A program made the position numbers and the translations under genes. DNA of 64,000 nt. It comes from Alphaproteobacteria bacterium (lineage in GTDB: Bacteria > Pseudomonadota > Alphaproteobacteria > Oceanibaculales > Oceanibaculaceae). The notes under the pieces were generated by a model. That model worked only from the letters and a program-made list of their open reading frames with translations, made no database searches and had not been told where the DNA came from. This document shows positions 18,503 to 25,515 of the stretch, one piece after another. Location: assembly GCA_018823745.1 (NCBI GenBank), contig JAHJHR010000003.1, forward strand, positions 248,001 through 312,000, written 5' to 3'. Numbering within the stretch: position 1 is the stretch's first letter; the number at the start of each line of letters is the position of its first letter.

Positions 18503-20139
18503 GCGATGGCTTCCCTGTAGATGGCGATGGTTTCGGGATGGCGGGCGATCTCGGAAGGGATGGCGGATGCCGAACGCTGAATGCCGGCCAGCGCGTTCTT
18601 GAACGGCTCCATCGCCAGTCGTTCCATTTCCTCCGCCTGGCGTTCCGCCGCGCGGGTGGCGTCTTGCGAGGCGCGCTTGGCTTCCTCGGAATAGCGCTTC
18701 GCGGCCTCCTGCGCCTCCTTGTACGCAGGGTCAGCGTCCTGCAGGGCGCGGTTGTAGGTCTCGAGGGTGAGGTAGCCGCCCTCGAGCAGCTTGTTCAACT
18801 CTTCCTGGGTGCGGGCGAAGGTTTCGGTCTCGGATTCGACATCGCGCGTGATCTGCGCAGCGCGGTCCAGGACCTCCTGCTCCGCCTTGGTGGCTTCGGT
18901 GACCTGCCGCCGCGCCTCCTCCTGATCGTAGAGGGCGCCGGCGATAGCTGCGATCTGCTGACCGGCCTTGGTGTTGATGTCCACACCCGCGCGCTGAAGC
19001 TGGTTGTAAATGGTCTGGTCGCGGGCCGTCCGCTTCAACTGGTCTTGTTGCAGACGCAGCGCCTCGATGACCTTCTGCGCGGCCGACGTGATTTCGTCTT
19101 GGCCGCTGGCAACCTTCTTTGTGCTGGGCAGGAAACGGTTCAGATCATCATCAATGCCGCCGGCCACGTCGGCGGGCTTGACGTCGCGCTCCGCCATGCC
19201 CAGCCCTTGGGCGGTTCGGCGGACCAGGCTTACGGCACCGATGCTGTTGAACACACTCTCGGCATTCGCCCAGGTCGGATCATCAATCAACTTGAGAAGC
19301 GCGCCCAGCGAGGTCACGCCGTCCGTCGCATCCTTGGCGATGGCGGCGATCAGGTTGCCGACCCCTTTCAAGCCGTCCTGGAAGGTCTTGTTTTTGTATA
19401 TGTCGGCCAGGGACTGGCTTTCCTCGGTCAACCCCCGGAGCAGGCCGGCCGCTAGGTTTGCCTGGATCACCTGGTTCAGGCGCGACAGCTCGTCATTGAG
19501 CTTTTCGGCGGAACGAACGGTCTGGGTATCGAGCACCAGGTTCAGGTCGCGCGCCTCCTTGCGCAGCGCCGCCAGCCCGGCCGAGCCGTCTTTCAGCATC
19601 GGGATCAACCGCCGGCCGCTTTCGCCGAACGCGTCGTTGACAATTCGGGCCTGCTCGGTCGCGTCGGAGGTGCTTGCCAGTCTGTCGGCGATGCCGGCTA
19701 TCGCCTGCTCGGTGTTGGCGTAGGGCAGCTTGCCTTCCGCGAGGCGGCGCTGGAGCTGCGCCATCGCTTCCTCGAGCTGCTCGGACGAAACACCGGCCAG
19801 ATCGGCCGCATAGCGAATTTCCTGATAGGCCTCGATACCGAGGCCGATGCGATCCGCGGCCTTGCCGATGGCGTCGGCCGCCTGCAGCGCGCCGGTTGTG
19901 AAGCTCCGGAAAGCCGCGATGGACAAGCCGGCGCCGATGCCTTTCAGGACGCCGGTGAGGCGTGTGCCTGCCTGGCCGACGCGGCCTAATTCACGGTCGA
20001 CCGAATTCAGCTCGCGGTTTATGGCGCCGCTGGCCTGAGTAATGCCCTGCTGACTGCGCTTCAGCGCCTGCTGCAAGCTGGCGTCATCGCCAGCGATTCG
20101 CACGATCAGTGCGTCATCGAGACGGCCAGACCTAAGCAT
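18499..20139 (-). CDS. Phage tail tape-measure protein
   Basis: A 546-aa protein with the pattern of siphophage tape-measure proteins. It has an N-terminal low-complexity helical stretch (SLQQALKRSQQGITQASGAI), a small-residue hydrophobic segment (GVLKGIGAGLSIAAFRSFTT), and IGLGIEAYQEIRYAADLAGV typical of the region after it. A long Ala/Glu/Arg-rich coiled coil follows (EAAKRYSEEAKRASQDATRA). Tape-measure length sets tail length at about 1.5 angstroms per residue, which would give a short tail of roughly 80 nm. The ATG at 20139 is preferred over a TTG at 20319 because it has a G-rich upstream stretch and begins with the expected LIVRIAGDDASL strand. No tail-tube or tail-tip gene is present in the element. 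Confidence 0.8.
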   Translation of the reverse strand: MLRSGRLDDALIVRIAGDDASLQQALKRSQQGITQASGAINRELNSVDRELGRVGQAGTRLTGVLKGIGAGLSIAAFRSFTTGALQAADAIGKAADRIGLGIEAYQEIRYAADLAGVSSEQLEEAMAQLQRRLAEGKLPYANTEQAIAGIADRLASTSDATEQARIVNDAFGESGRRLIPMLKDGSAGLAALRKEARDLNLVLDTQTVRSAEKLNDELSRLNQVIQANLAAGLLRGLTEESQSLADIYKNKTFQDGLKGVGNLIAAIAKDATDGVTSLGALLKLIDDPTWANAESVFNSIGAVSLVRRTAQGLGMAERDVKPADVAGGIDDDLNRFLPSTKKVASGQDEITSAAQKVIEALRLQQDQLKRTARDQTIYNQLQRAGVDINTKAGQQIAAIAGALYDQEEARRQVTEATKAEQEVLDRAAQITRDVESETETFARTQEELNKLLEGGYLTLETYNRALQDADPAYKEAQEAAKRYSEEAKRASQDATRAAERQAEEMERLAMEPFKNALAGIQRSASAIPSEIARHPETIAIYREAIA

Positions 20140-20470
20140 GCCGCCCGCCCCCCGGAGTAAACCGGCCGGAGTAAACCGGAAAGTAAACCAGTTTTCGGAC
20201 CCCATAGCTGGCCACAACACGCGCTCGCGAATTACCCACGTCGCACGTATCTGCCAGGGGCCCCCGGTGGCGGTCCAGCCGGCCAGAGCTGTTTTCGGTG
20301 GAGTCGGCTCGTCGGACAACGCGCCAACCGCACTTACTTTTCCCTGGCCGGCTGCCCGCCGTGCCGGTGATCACTTCCTGAGACCATGCCCGCAGGGCAG
20401 GAAACGATCTTGGGGGGACCGGCTTCCCCCTGCAAAGGAGCCCTGCGGGATCCTGATTCGCGCTAGTCAT
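20132..20470 (-). CDS. Questionable 112-aa ORF filling the only gap in the operon
   Basis: The frame starts at an ATG that overlaps the end of the upstream gene by 8 bp, with AAGG upstream. Its stop overlaps the tape-measure ATG by 8 bp. Such double overlap is typical of real genes here. Against it, the product (Gly/Arg/Pro-rich, no clear secondary structure) and its third-position GC look less coding-like than the neighbours. It also spans a nested palindrome and a 14-bp tandem repeat. It is either a small novel protein or chance. Confidence 0.3.
   Translation of the reverse strand: MTSANQDPAGLLCRGKPVPPRSFPALRAWSQEVITGTAGSRPGKSKCGWRVVRRADSTENSSGRLDRHRGPLADTCDVGNSRARVVASYGVRKLVYFPVYSGRFTPGGGRHA
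20152..20191. repeat. 14-bp tandem repeats upstream of the tape-measure gene
   Basis: CCGGAGTAAACCGG occurs twice in perfect tandem (20152-20165 and 20166-20179). A third degenerate copy, AAAGTAAACCAG, follows at 20180-20191. It begins 13 bp upstream of the tape-measure ATG and could bind a regulator or replication protein. Confidence 0.8.
20389..20449. repeat. Nested inverted repeats in the operon gap
   Basis: CCCGCAGGGC (20389-20398) is perfectly inverted at 20440-20449, and inside it a GGGGG run faces CCCCC around 20412-20430. It lies just downstream of the stop of the 225-aa gene on the minus strand, without a T-run. An attenuator, cos-like or origin-like structure are all possible. Confidence 0.75.
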
Positions 20471-21140
20471 CGTCTACCTTGATCGCGCGGGTGAGATGGT
20501 TGCGCAGGCGGTGGTCGTCACCGGCTACACGGTCGATCATCGCGGCGTCATCGTCGTTGGCTTCCTCGTCCGCGCCTTCGGGCTCATCGTCCACCGCCAG
20601 GACGGCGCGCGGATCGGCGTCCGGCCGGCGATCGACATCTAGGCCGGCTTCCTCCGCGTCGCAGATCATGCGTTCCTCATCGACCTCAAGGGTGAACAGG
20701 TCGCTGCGCATCTGTTCCAGCTTTTCGCGGCGCTCGGTCGAGGTCATGGCCATCGGCGCCGCTTCCAGCGCCTGCTTCGCATCGGCCAGGAAGGCGGCCT
20801 TGATGCGTTCCGGCACCAGCGCACACAGCGCCAGCGGCAGTCGGTTAATGTCGCTGTATTCGCTGACCTTGAACGGATCGAGGTCTGCGTCAGGCCCCGC
20901 GCTTTTCGGACTGGCGAAGACGCGACCGAAGCAGTCCCAGTTGGCCGCTCGCTGGGAAATCCAGGCGTCGATCTTGGCCTCAACCTCTTCCAGCGACAGC
21001 GCCGCCTGTTCGACCATCGAGATCTCTCCTTTGGTCTCTTCGATGCGGTGGCGAAGAGCGGCCAGCGCATCGTGAAACTCGGCAATCGCCTTTTTGTAGG
21101 CCTTCACCCGCACCCGGACATTGGCTGTTGAACTGGTCAT
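20463..21140 (-). CDS. Hypothetical coiled-coil protein of the element (225 aa)
   Basis: Not recognised. The N-terminal ~65 residues are predicted helical and coiled-coil (AYKKAIAEFHDALAALRHRI, EETKGEISMVEQAALSLEEV). A globular middle part follows (INRLPLALCALVPERIKAAF), and then a very acidic C-terminal third rich in Asp/Glu. It lies 11 bp downstream of another coiled-coil gene on the same strand. No nuclease, ATPase or structural motif is visible. Confidence 0.6.
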   Translation of the reverse strand: MTSSTANVRVRVKAYKKAIAEFHDALAALRHRIEETKGEISMVEQAALSLEEVEAKIDAWISQRAANWDCFGRVFASPKSAGPDADLDPFKVSEYSDINRLPLALCALVPERIKAAFLADAKQALEAAPMAMTSTERREKLEQMRSDLFTLEVDEERMICDAEEAGLDVDRRPDADPRAVLAVDDEPEGADEEANDDDAAMIDRVAGDDHRLRNHLTRAIKVDDD

Positions 21141-21151
21141 GGTGATGCCTC

Positions 21152-21574
21152 CTAGCCGACCATTATGCCGGAGAATTTATTGGCGCTGCGGTCAGCGGCA
21201 AACGTTTCCAGGGCCTGCGCGCCTGTGATCTCTTGAACAGCGGTGACGAGCGCCCAGGCGCGGCGCCATCGCTCGGCCAGTTCGTCATGTTCTGCCTGGA
21301 TACGGCGGAGGTCGCGCTCCGCGCCATCTAAAGCGCGCTGGCGGCGCTTGATTTCTTTCCAGTTGATGCCCTTAAACTCGTGGCGCCGGCCGTCCTCTCT
21401 GATTTCGGTCTGGCGAATCGGGCGCAAGAGCTCCTCCATACTTTTTTTGTTCAGCTTCTCTTGCGCGAAAGTAAGCCGACGGCGGGCTTCTCTCACATCC
21501 TCGTCCAGCCGCATCAATCCAGCATGCAGATTTTCGGCCTGCTGTTTCAGGCGCATTGCCTTCTGGATATTCAT
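21152..21574 (-). CDS. Hypothetical coiled-coil protein of the element (140 aa)
   Basis: Not recognised. Almost entirely helical and charged, with heptad-like segments (MRLDEDVREARRRLTFAQEK, RALDGAERDLRRIQAEHDEL). Its ATG overlaps the stop of the upstream 57-aa gene by four bases. Its composition and place beside the head-scaffold-like gene would fit a small phage accessory or scaffold-type protein, but this is inference. Confidence 0.6.
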   Translation of the reverse strand: MNIQKAMRLKQQAENLHAGLMRLDEDVREARRRLTFAQEKLNKKSMEELLRPIRQTEIREDGRRHEFKGINWKEIKRRQRALDGAERDLRRIQAEHDELAERWRRAWALVTAVQEITGAQALETFAADRSANKFSGIMVG

Positions 21575-21744
21575 CGAGCTGCCTTGCTGTTGGAATTGCC
21601 CGGCAGCGACGCCTTTGCGGATTCATCGCCGGCTGCCGCCACCGCTTCTTTTCGGTGGGTGAACAGGCGGGCCAGGACGGGATCATTCTTCAGAGCCGCG
21701 CGAACCTTGTCCTCGTCGGCGCGCGTATCCTTAGCCTTGTTCAT
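21571..21744 (-). CDS. Small hypothetical protein of the element (57 aa)
   Basis: Not recognised. The start at 21744 (MNKAKDTRADEDKVRAALKN) is preferred over 21792 because the longer version would run well into the upstream gene. It overlaps the upstream gene by 14 bp and the downstream gene by 4 bp. Charged and probably helical. Confidence 0.5.
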   Translation of the reverse strand: MNKAKDTRADEDKVRAALKNDPVLARLFTHRKEAVAAAGDESAKASLPGNSNSKAAR

Positions 21745-22480
21745 GCGTGGTGCCTCCTTGCTGCTGTGCCACCGTCGGGCGGCTGATCGCACCGCCGGCC
21801 TTGGCGAAAGCCTGGCGCCAGCGTCCGACGTTTTTTTGCTCGGCGCTGGGGCCGGTCGCGTCGGGCGGAACCTGACCGCGAATCATGATTGTGTCGCTGA
21901 GATCGGCCATTTCGTTGATGACGGCCGCCCGGGCTTCCTTGATGGTGGCGCCGTTGGCGATCAGCTGCCGCGCCATGCCCGCATCGATGCGGGCGTCGAT
22001 CTTCCGGGCCTGTTCGACCAGCGCGGTGATGGCGCTTGCGCGGCCGATCAGACGCTCGACCTCCGCCGGGGCGATGCCATCGAGGATAAATTTGCTGGCC
22101 TTTTCGGGCACGCCATGCCGGGCGCACAGATCGGCGATCTGCGCAGCACGGTCGATCATGGTCTGATCCGAGGCGGTGGCGCGCCGCTCTTCCTGCTCCT
22201 GCCGGTGCGCCGCTTCGGCGGCCTCTTGCTCGGCAGCTTCGGCTTCGGCATTGGTGGCGATTATTGCGCGGCTCTCTGCCAGGCGTCGTTCGGCGGCAAC
22301 AGCGGCCTGCTGGCGATTGGAAAGCCCGCTCTGTTCGGCGATCCGCTGCCGGGCGTCCTGGCGCTGGGCGAAGCGGCTGGAGGTGGTGCCGGTGCGCGCC
22401 TTGATCAGCCGCCTTGCGGTATCTTCCCCCGCCTGCTGCTGGACTCGGTCCTCTTGTGTCGGCATACGATTGAAGGCCAT
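21731..22480 (-). CDS. Phage protein resembling the scaffold-like C-terminal part of head-maturation proteases
   Basis: A 249-aa Ala/Glu/Gln-rich protein with a long charged helix (residues about 75-105). Two repeated segments of the type C..G......FI..G......L follow (IADLCARHGVPEKASKFILD and ARIDAGMARQLIANGATIKE). Such repeats occur in the region behind the ClpP/S49-type protease domain of phage prohead proteases, where they serve as scaffold. No protease domain is present here. The ATG overlaps the upstream TGA by one base. The relation is inferred from pattern only. Confidence 0.5.
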   Translation of the reverse strand: MAFNRMPTQEDRVQQQAGEDTARRLIKARTGTTSSRFAQRQDARQRIAEQSGLSNRQQAAVAAERRLAESRAIIATNAEAEAAEQEAAEAAHRQEQEERRATASDQTMIDRAAQIADLCARHGVPEKASKFILDGIAPAEVERLIGRASAITALVEQARKIDARIDAGMARQLIANGATIKEARAAVINEMADLSDTIMIRGQVPPDATGPSAEQKNVGRWRQAFAKAGGAISRPTVAQQQGGTTHEQG

Positions 22481-22683
22481 CAGCTTTTGACCTCCGGCAG
22501 CTGCGCCAAGCTCATCGAAGCGGGCAGCAGCGCGGCCACCTCGGGATGACGGCTCGCGGCGGCGAGGATGGCGTTGCGGCTGAGCGCATCGGATAGGCTG
22601 AACGCCTGATCGATGCTGAGGCGAACGGGCAGACCATCGCCGACCGACAGCTCGAGGTTATCGTTGATCGTGATCGCGGGCAT
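22480..22683 (-). CDS. Small hypothetical protein of the element (67 aa)
   Basis: Not recognised. The ATG at 22683 has an AGGAGG ribosome-binding site eight bases upstream, so it is preferred over a GTG at 22692. It has a beta-rich N-terminus (ITINDNLELSVGDGLPVRLS) and a helical C-terminus. It overlaps the next gene by one base (TGATG). Confidence 0.55.
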   Translation of the reverse strand: MPAITINDNLELSVGDGLPVRLSIDQAFSLSDALSRNAILAAASRHPEVAALLPASMSLAQLPEVKS

Positions 22684-22768
22684 AGATGGCACCTCCTGGC
22701 GATGATCTTCGCGGAGGAGGTTCGGACAAAGGAAGGGCCTGCGTTTGTCCGAACAAGTAGCTGGGATT

Positions 22769-23188
22769 TCAGTCTGTTGACTGTTTCAGCAGGCGCTCAA
22801 GTGTCTTTGCGGAGGGCGTATTATCATAGCCATTCGACCGCAAGGCATCATGCAACGCTACAGCTTGCTGATACGGGCTCATCGAAGCATGGTTCGGCAC
22901 CAGTGTGGCTAGCTGCCACCGCACCGCCACCGCCTGCGCTGCCTTGTCGGCGATCTGCCACCAGGGCTGATGCCCCTGCCGGGCTTCAAGGCCAAGCTCG
23001 GCCTCGATGGTAGTTTCTGGCGCCATGTCGAGGTAGCGGGCGAGGGCAAAACCGACGTCGCGGGCGACTTCGTCAGGATCCATGGCCAGCTTCGCGGCCA
23101 CCGCATGCAGCCGCTCGATGTATGCGGGAATTTCCGAGGGGTCGCGGGGGCGATGGGTGCGGGCAGGGCGGTATGGAAACCGGGTCAT
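22769..23188 (-). CDS. Hypothetical protein of the element (139 aa)
   Basis: Not recognised. A basic, Pro-rich N-terminus is followed by helices (IPAYIERLHAVAAKLAMDPD, WWQIADKAAQAVAVRWQLAT). It overlaps the initiator-like gene by four bases (23185-23188), so the two are coupled. It could be a loader or partner of the replication protein, as the second gene of a phage O/P-type pair, but no helicase-loader motif (Walker A) is visible. Confidence 0.55.
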   Translation of the reverse strand: MTRFPYRPARTHRPRDPSEIPAYIERLHAVAAKLAMDPDEVARDVGFALARYLDMAPETTIEAELGLEARQGHQPWWQIADKAAQAVAVRWQLATLVPNHASMSPYQQAVALHDALRSNGYDNTPSAKTLERLLKQSTD

Positions 23189-24111
23189 TCCTTGTCACCT
23201 TGCTTGGCACGGCGCTGGAGCGCACTCATGAACCCGGCCACCAGGCGCTCGTCGCCGCTCCTGCCGTTCGTGACAGTTCGCCTTTGCATCGCGCCTCTGT
23301 ATCCGGCCACCAGGCGCTCATCGCTGCTCATGCCGCCACCGCGCCGGGAGCCCGTGCGATCCATCGCGGTCCGGACCCAGTTCCGCCAGGTCCCGAACCA
23401 GTCTAGCTTTACGCCCCGCTGGCCAGGCAGCGCCCGCCAATAGTCCGCGAACTTTGCAGCTTCGCGCTGCGGGTCCGGGTGCCCCTCCGCCTCCGCGAAG
23501 TCCTGCCAGTGGGGCGGGAGTGTCCAGCCCTCTGGTAGTCGCGTCCCGCGATTGCTGGCCGGTTTTCTTGCGGGCTTCGGCTCTTCCGACCCTACAAGGG
23601 TTTTACCCAATCTCTTATCTACCCTTTCAGGGAATATCTTCTGCGGCGCTTCCTGTTTGTTTTCATCGGCTTGCAATTTCAGGTGGGGAACTATTATGGC
23701 CTCATTGTTCCCCTCTAGGGGAACCTCGACTGGCAACACTTCTCCATCCGGGGAACCATACACTTCCCCACTCGGGGAACTATCAGGGTCAGGGAAACCC
23801 GCCATCGCGGCGGCATCATCGCCGGTATAGGCAACCTTGTATGCGCGGCGGCGCCGGCTCAGGGGATGCGCGCAGCGCTCGAGGTAGCCGAAGGCAACCA
23901 GATCGGCGAGGGTTGCGGAAAGGCGCTGGTAGCTCGATCCAACCATCTTCGCCAGGCGCTCGTGCCCGGCCGTGCAGGGCTGCCCGTTCCGCCCGAACTG
24001 ATAGTGGGCGGCTATCACGGTCAGGGCGCGGAAGTGCCGTTCGGACAAGCGATTGTCCCGTGCTGCGCGCAGCGGAACGCCACCGTAGATGGCCTTGTCT
24101 TCAGTCGGCAT
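23185..24111 (-). CDS. Replication-initiator-like winged-helix protein (phage O / DnaT-like)
   Basis: A 308-aa protein. Residues about 20-90 form a winged-helix domain (LSERHFRALTVIAAHYQFGR, HERLAKMVGSSYQRLSATLA) of the type in phage and plasmid replication initiators. After a variable linker, a C-terminal DnaT-like segment follows (LPPHWQDFAEAEGHPDPQRE, AAKFADYWRALPGQ, WFGTWRNWVR). The extreme C-terminus holds two copies of a DERLVAGY/F–QRR peptide, 23 residues apart. The start at 24111 avoids an upstream in-frame region that overlaps a hairpin. It is the best candidate for autonomous replication of the element after excision. Confidence 0.7.
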   Translation of the reverse strand: MPTEDKAIYGGVPLRAARDNRLSERHFRALTVIAAHYQFGRNGQPCTAGHERLAKMVGSSYQRLSATLADLVAFGYLERCAHPLSRRRRAYKVAYTGDDAAAMAGFPDPDSSPSGEVYGSPDGEVLPVEVPLEGNNEAIIVPHLKLQADENKQEAPQKIFPERVDKRLGKTLVGSEEPKPARKPASNRGTRLPEGWTLPPHWQDFAEAEGHPDPQREAAKFADYWRALPGQRGVKLDWFGTWRNWVRTAMDRTGSRRGGGMSSDERLVAGYRGAMQRRTVTNGRSGDERLVAGFMSALQRRAKQGDKE

Positions 24112-24141
24112 CACATCCCCAGCTGCGCCCGCGGGCCAGCA

Positions 24142-24165
24142 GGCGGCCGGGTTCTCCCGGCCGCC
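24142..24165 (-). promoter_or_regulatory. Strong hairpin in the leader of the initiator-like gene
   Basis: GGCGGCCGGG (24142-24151) and CCCGGCCGCC (24156-24165) form a perfect 10-bp stem with a 4-nt loop, 30 bp upstream of the initiator ATG. There is no T-run, so a translational or attenuation role is more likely than termination. Confidence 0.55.
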
Positions 24166-24220
24166 CACCGCATGGCGGTATTTTCTTTGAGTTTCAGGAG
24201 GTTTGGCTTATCATTCGAGG

Positions 24221-24286
24221 TGTTCTGGCCGGCAAGCTGAACACTTTCTGAAGGGCCTCGCTGTTCTCCGCAGCGGGGCCTTTTCC
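24221..24286 (+). ncRNA. Candidate small RNA transcribed against the operon
   Basis: On the plus strand, TTGAGT (24187-24192) and TATCAT (24209-24214), spaced 16 bp apart, form a plausible promoter. A terminator-like hairpin lies at 24251-24283 (GGCC-T-CGCTG paired with CAGCG-G-GGCC, then TTTT). The predicted RNA of about 66 nt would be antisense to the leader of the initiator-like gene. Prediction only. Confidence 0.35.
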
Positions 24287-24300
24287 TTGCCCGCCATCGC

Positions 24301-24660
24301 TCATGCCGCATGGGCTGACCTCGCCGCCAACTGGTCCAGATCACGGATTATCTGCCACAGCACCTTGGTCGGCTTATCGCCGTCGATCCATTCCGGCGAA
24401 GGCACCGGGCCACCCTGGAAGGCGGTACCGTACTCCCGGCCGGCAATCACATACCAAAGCAAGCAAGCCTTGATCCCGATGTCATGCGGGGTGCGGGCGG
24501 GCGCCTCAGCGATCTTGTCCTCGATGTCGAGGACCACCGCACACACGGCATCCATAACTTCGGCGGGCGCCTCGGGCGGCAAACCCGCCACCGCCAGCGC
24601 GGCGCATCGATGCTGTTCCCACAGCTGGCGAAGTTGTGAAGTTGGGCTCATTGCGTTCAT
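24301..24660 (-). CDS. Hypothetical protein of the element (119 aa)
   Basis: Not recognised. Helical, with MSPTSQLRQLWEQHRCAALA, a VMDAVCAVVLDIEDKIAEAP helix and a C-terminal KVLWQIIRDLDQLAARSA. The ATG at 24660 overlaps the stop of the upstream gene by four bases. Longer frames starting at 24987 run through the upstream genes and are rejected. It belongs to the early minus-strand block after the AlpA-like gene. Confidence 0.55.
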   Translation of the reverse strand: MNAMSPTSQLRQLWEQHRCAALAVAGLPPEAPAEVMDAVCAVVLDIEDKIAEAPARTPHDIGIKACLLWYVIAGREYGTAFQGGPVPSPEWIDGDKPTKVLWQIIRDLDQLAARSAHAA

Positions 24661-24899
24661 GGTCTCGGTCCCTCCGGGGTTATGCCGCGCCGGGCGGCGG
24701 TGATGGTGCGGGCCATGGCGGTCGCCTCCTCCGCAAGCTCCGCAATTTCGTCGAGGCTCCATCCGCGCTCTTGCAGAAGCCCTATACTGCATCGGCCGTA
24801 CCGGGCTTCGTCGGCGGCGATGTCTCGGGCAAGCCGGCGGATCGTCTCGGCGCGCGGTGGATCGCCACGCGCCGCGCTGGCGATGGCAGCGGCGATCAC
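24657..24899 (-). CDS. Small hypothetical protein of the element (80 aa)
   Basis: Not recognised. An Ala/Arg-rich helical protein (ETIRRLARDIAADEARYGRC, SLDEIAELAEEATAMARTIT). It overlaps its upstream and downstream neighbours by four bases each, which supports translation in the early block. Confidence 0.5.
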   Translation of the reverse strand: MIAAAIASAARGDPPRAETIRRLARDIAADEARYGRCSIGLLQERGWSLDEIAELAEEATAMARTITAARRGITPEGPRP

Positions 24900-25183
24900 G
24901 GCGCGCCGCCCTGGCCGCCACCGTCGGCCTCGTCCAGCGCCTCCAGACGCTCGATGAGCTCGCCCAGGTCGCCCACGGTCCGTTCAATCGCGTCAGCCGT
25001 GATCCTGGTAGCAGCAGCCCCCCCTGCGGAAGAGCCTCCAGGGCTTACCCCGCAAGCGCTGACCACCAACCGCAATGTGTCAACGGCGTCGCCGAGCTGG
25101 CTGCGTGCTTCGTCCAGATCGATGGCGATGCGCTCGATCTGCTCCTTTGCAGCCTTCAGGCTGCGGATGTCGGGGGCGGTCAT
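24896..25183 (-). CDS. Small hypothetical coiled-coil protein of the element (95 aa)
   Basis: Not recognised. Two helical coiled-coil stretches (SLKAAKEQIERIAIDLDEAR, AIERTVGDLGELIERLEALD) are separated by a Gly/Ser/Ala linker. The start codon lies directly next to the stop of the AlpA-like gene upstream. It overlaps the next gene by four bases. Confidence 0.5.
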   Translation of the reverse strand: MTAPDIRSLKAAKEQIERIAIDLDEARSQLGDAVDTLRLVVSACGVSPGGSSAGGAAATRITADAIERTVGDLGELIERLEALDEADGGGQGGAP

Positions 25184-25384
25184 TTATGCGGCCTCCGCGG
25201 GGGTATTAAGTCTCGGCCGGTTATTGACCCATTCGGCGACCTCGGCCGCACGCCAGGCTGAACGCCTCTTCCCGATCTTGATGGGTGGCGGGAAACCGTC
25301 TTCTTTAACCAGGCGATACAGGCTCGGCTTGCTGCCAACGATGCCCGCCTCGATCAACTCTGCAGCAGTGTTGAACTCTTTCAT
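25184..25384 (-). CDS. AlpA-family excisionase/transcriptional regulator
   Basis: A 66-aa protein with an AlpA/excisionase winged helix: AAELIEAGIVGSKPSLYRLV, FPPPIKIGKRRSAWRAAEVA and EWVNNRPR. AlpA-type proteins activate satellite or prophage genes or act in excision. The start at 25384 is chosen because a GGAG ribosome-binding site lies seven bases upstream, inside the in-frame alternative start at 25396. It heads the long minus-strand gene train and faces the MerR-like gene across a 130-bp control region. Confidence 0.75.
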   Translation of the reverse strand: MKEFNTAAELIEAGIVGSKPSLYRLVKEDGFPPPIKIGKRRSAWRAAEVAEWVNNRPRLNTPAEAA

Positions 25385-25419
25385 TTGACACTCCATGAGG
25401 CTTTCAGAAACGCTCCGAC

Positions 25420-25449
25420 AATATGGATGTCAAGTGACGATCATGTCAA
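25420..25449 (-). promoter_or_regulatory. Candidate early promoter of the element with repeated motifs
   Basis: Read on the minus strand, TTGACA (25449-25444) and CATATT (25425-25420) are 18 bp apart, upstream of the AlpA-like gene. A second TTGACA (25433-25428) lies within the spacer. TGACGAT is repeated nearby on the plus strand (about 25435 and 25461), suggesting operator sites for the divergent MerR-like protein. Confidence 0.5.
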
Positions 25450-25515
25450 TGATCTTCAGATGACGATTAAATGCAATGGATTGCGACGACAGCGAGAGAG
25501 AGGTAGAAGCCGATC

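Noticed and set aside
20140-20319. 60-codon N-terminal extension of the tape-measure protein from a TTG
   Set aside because: There is no ribosome-binding site, the sequence is Trp- and Pro-rich and unlike the start of tape-measure proteins, and it crosses the 14-bp repeats.
23200-23340. CRISPR-like repeat
   Set aside because: Only two copies, 69 bp apart and in frame inside a coding sequence. This is a peptide duplication, not an array.
24661-24987. Extended N-terminus of the 119-aa element gene
   Set aside because: The added part is Arg/Pro-rich and overlaps the two upstream genes completely. The ATG at 24660 with a 4-bp overlap is far more likely.
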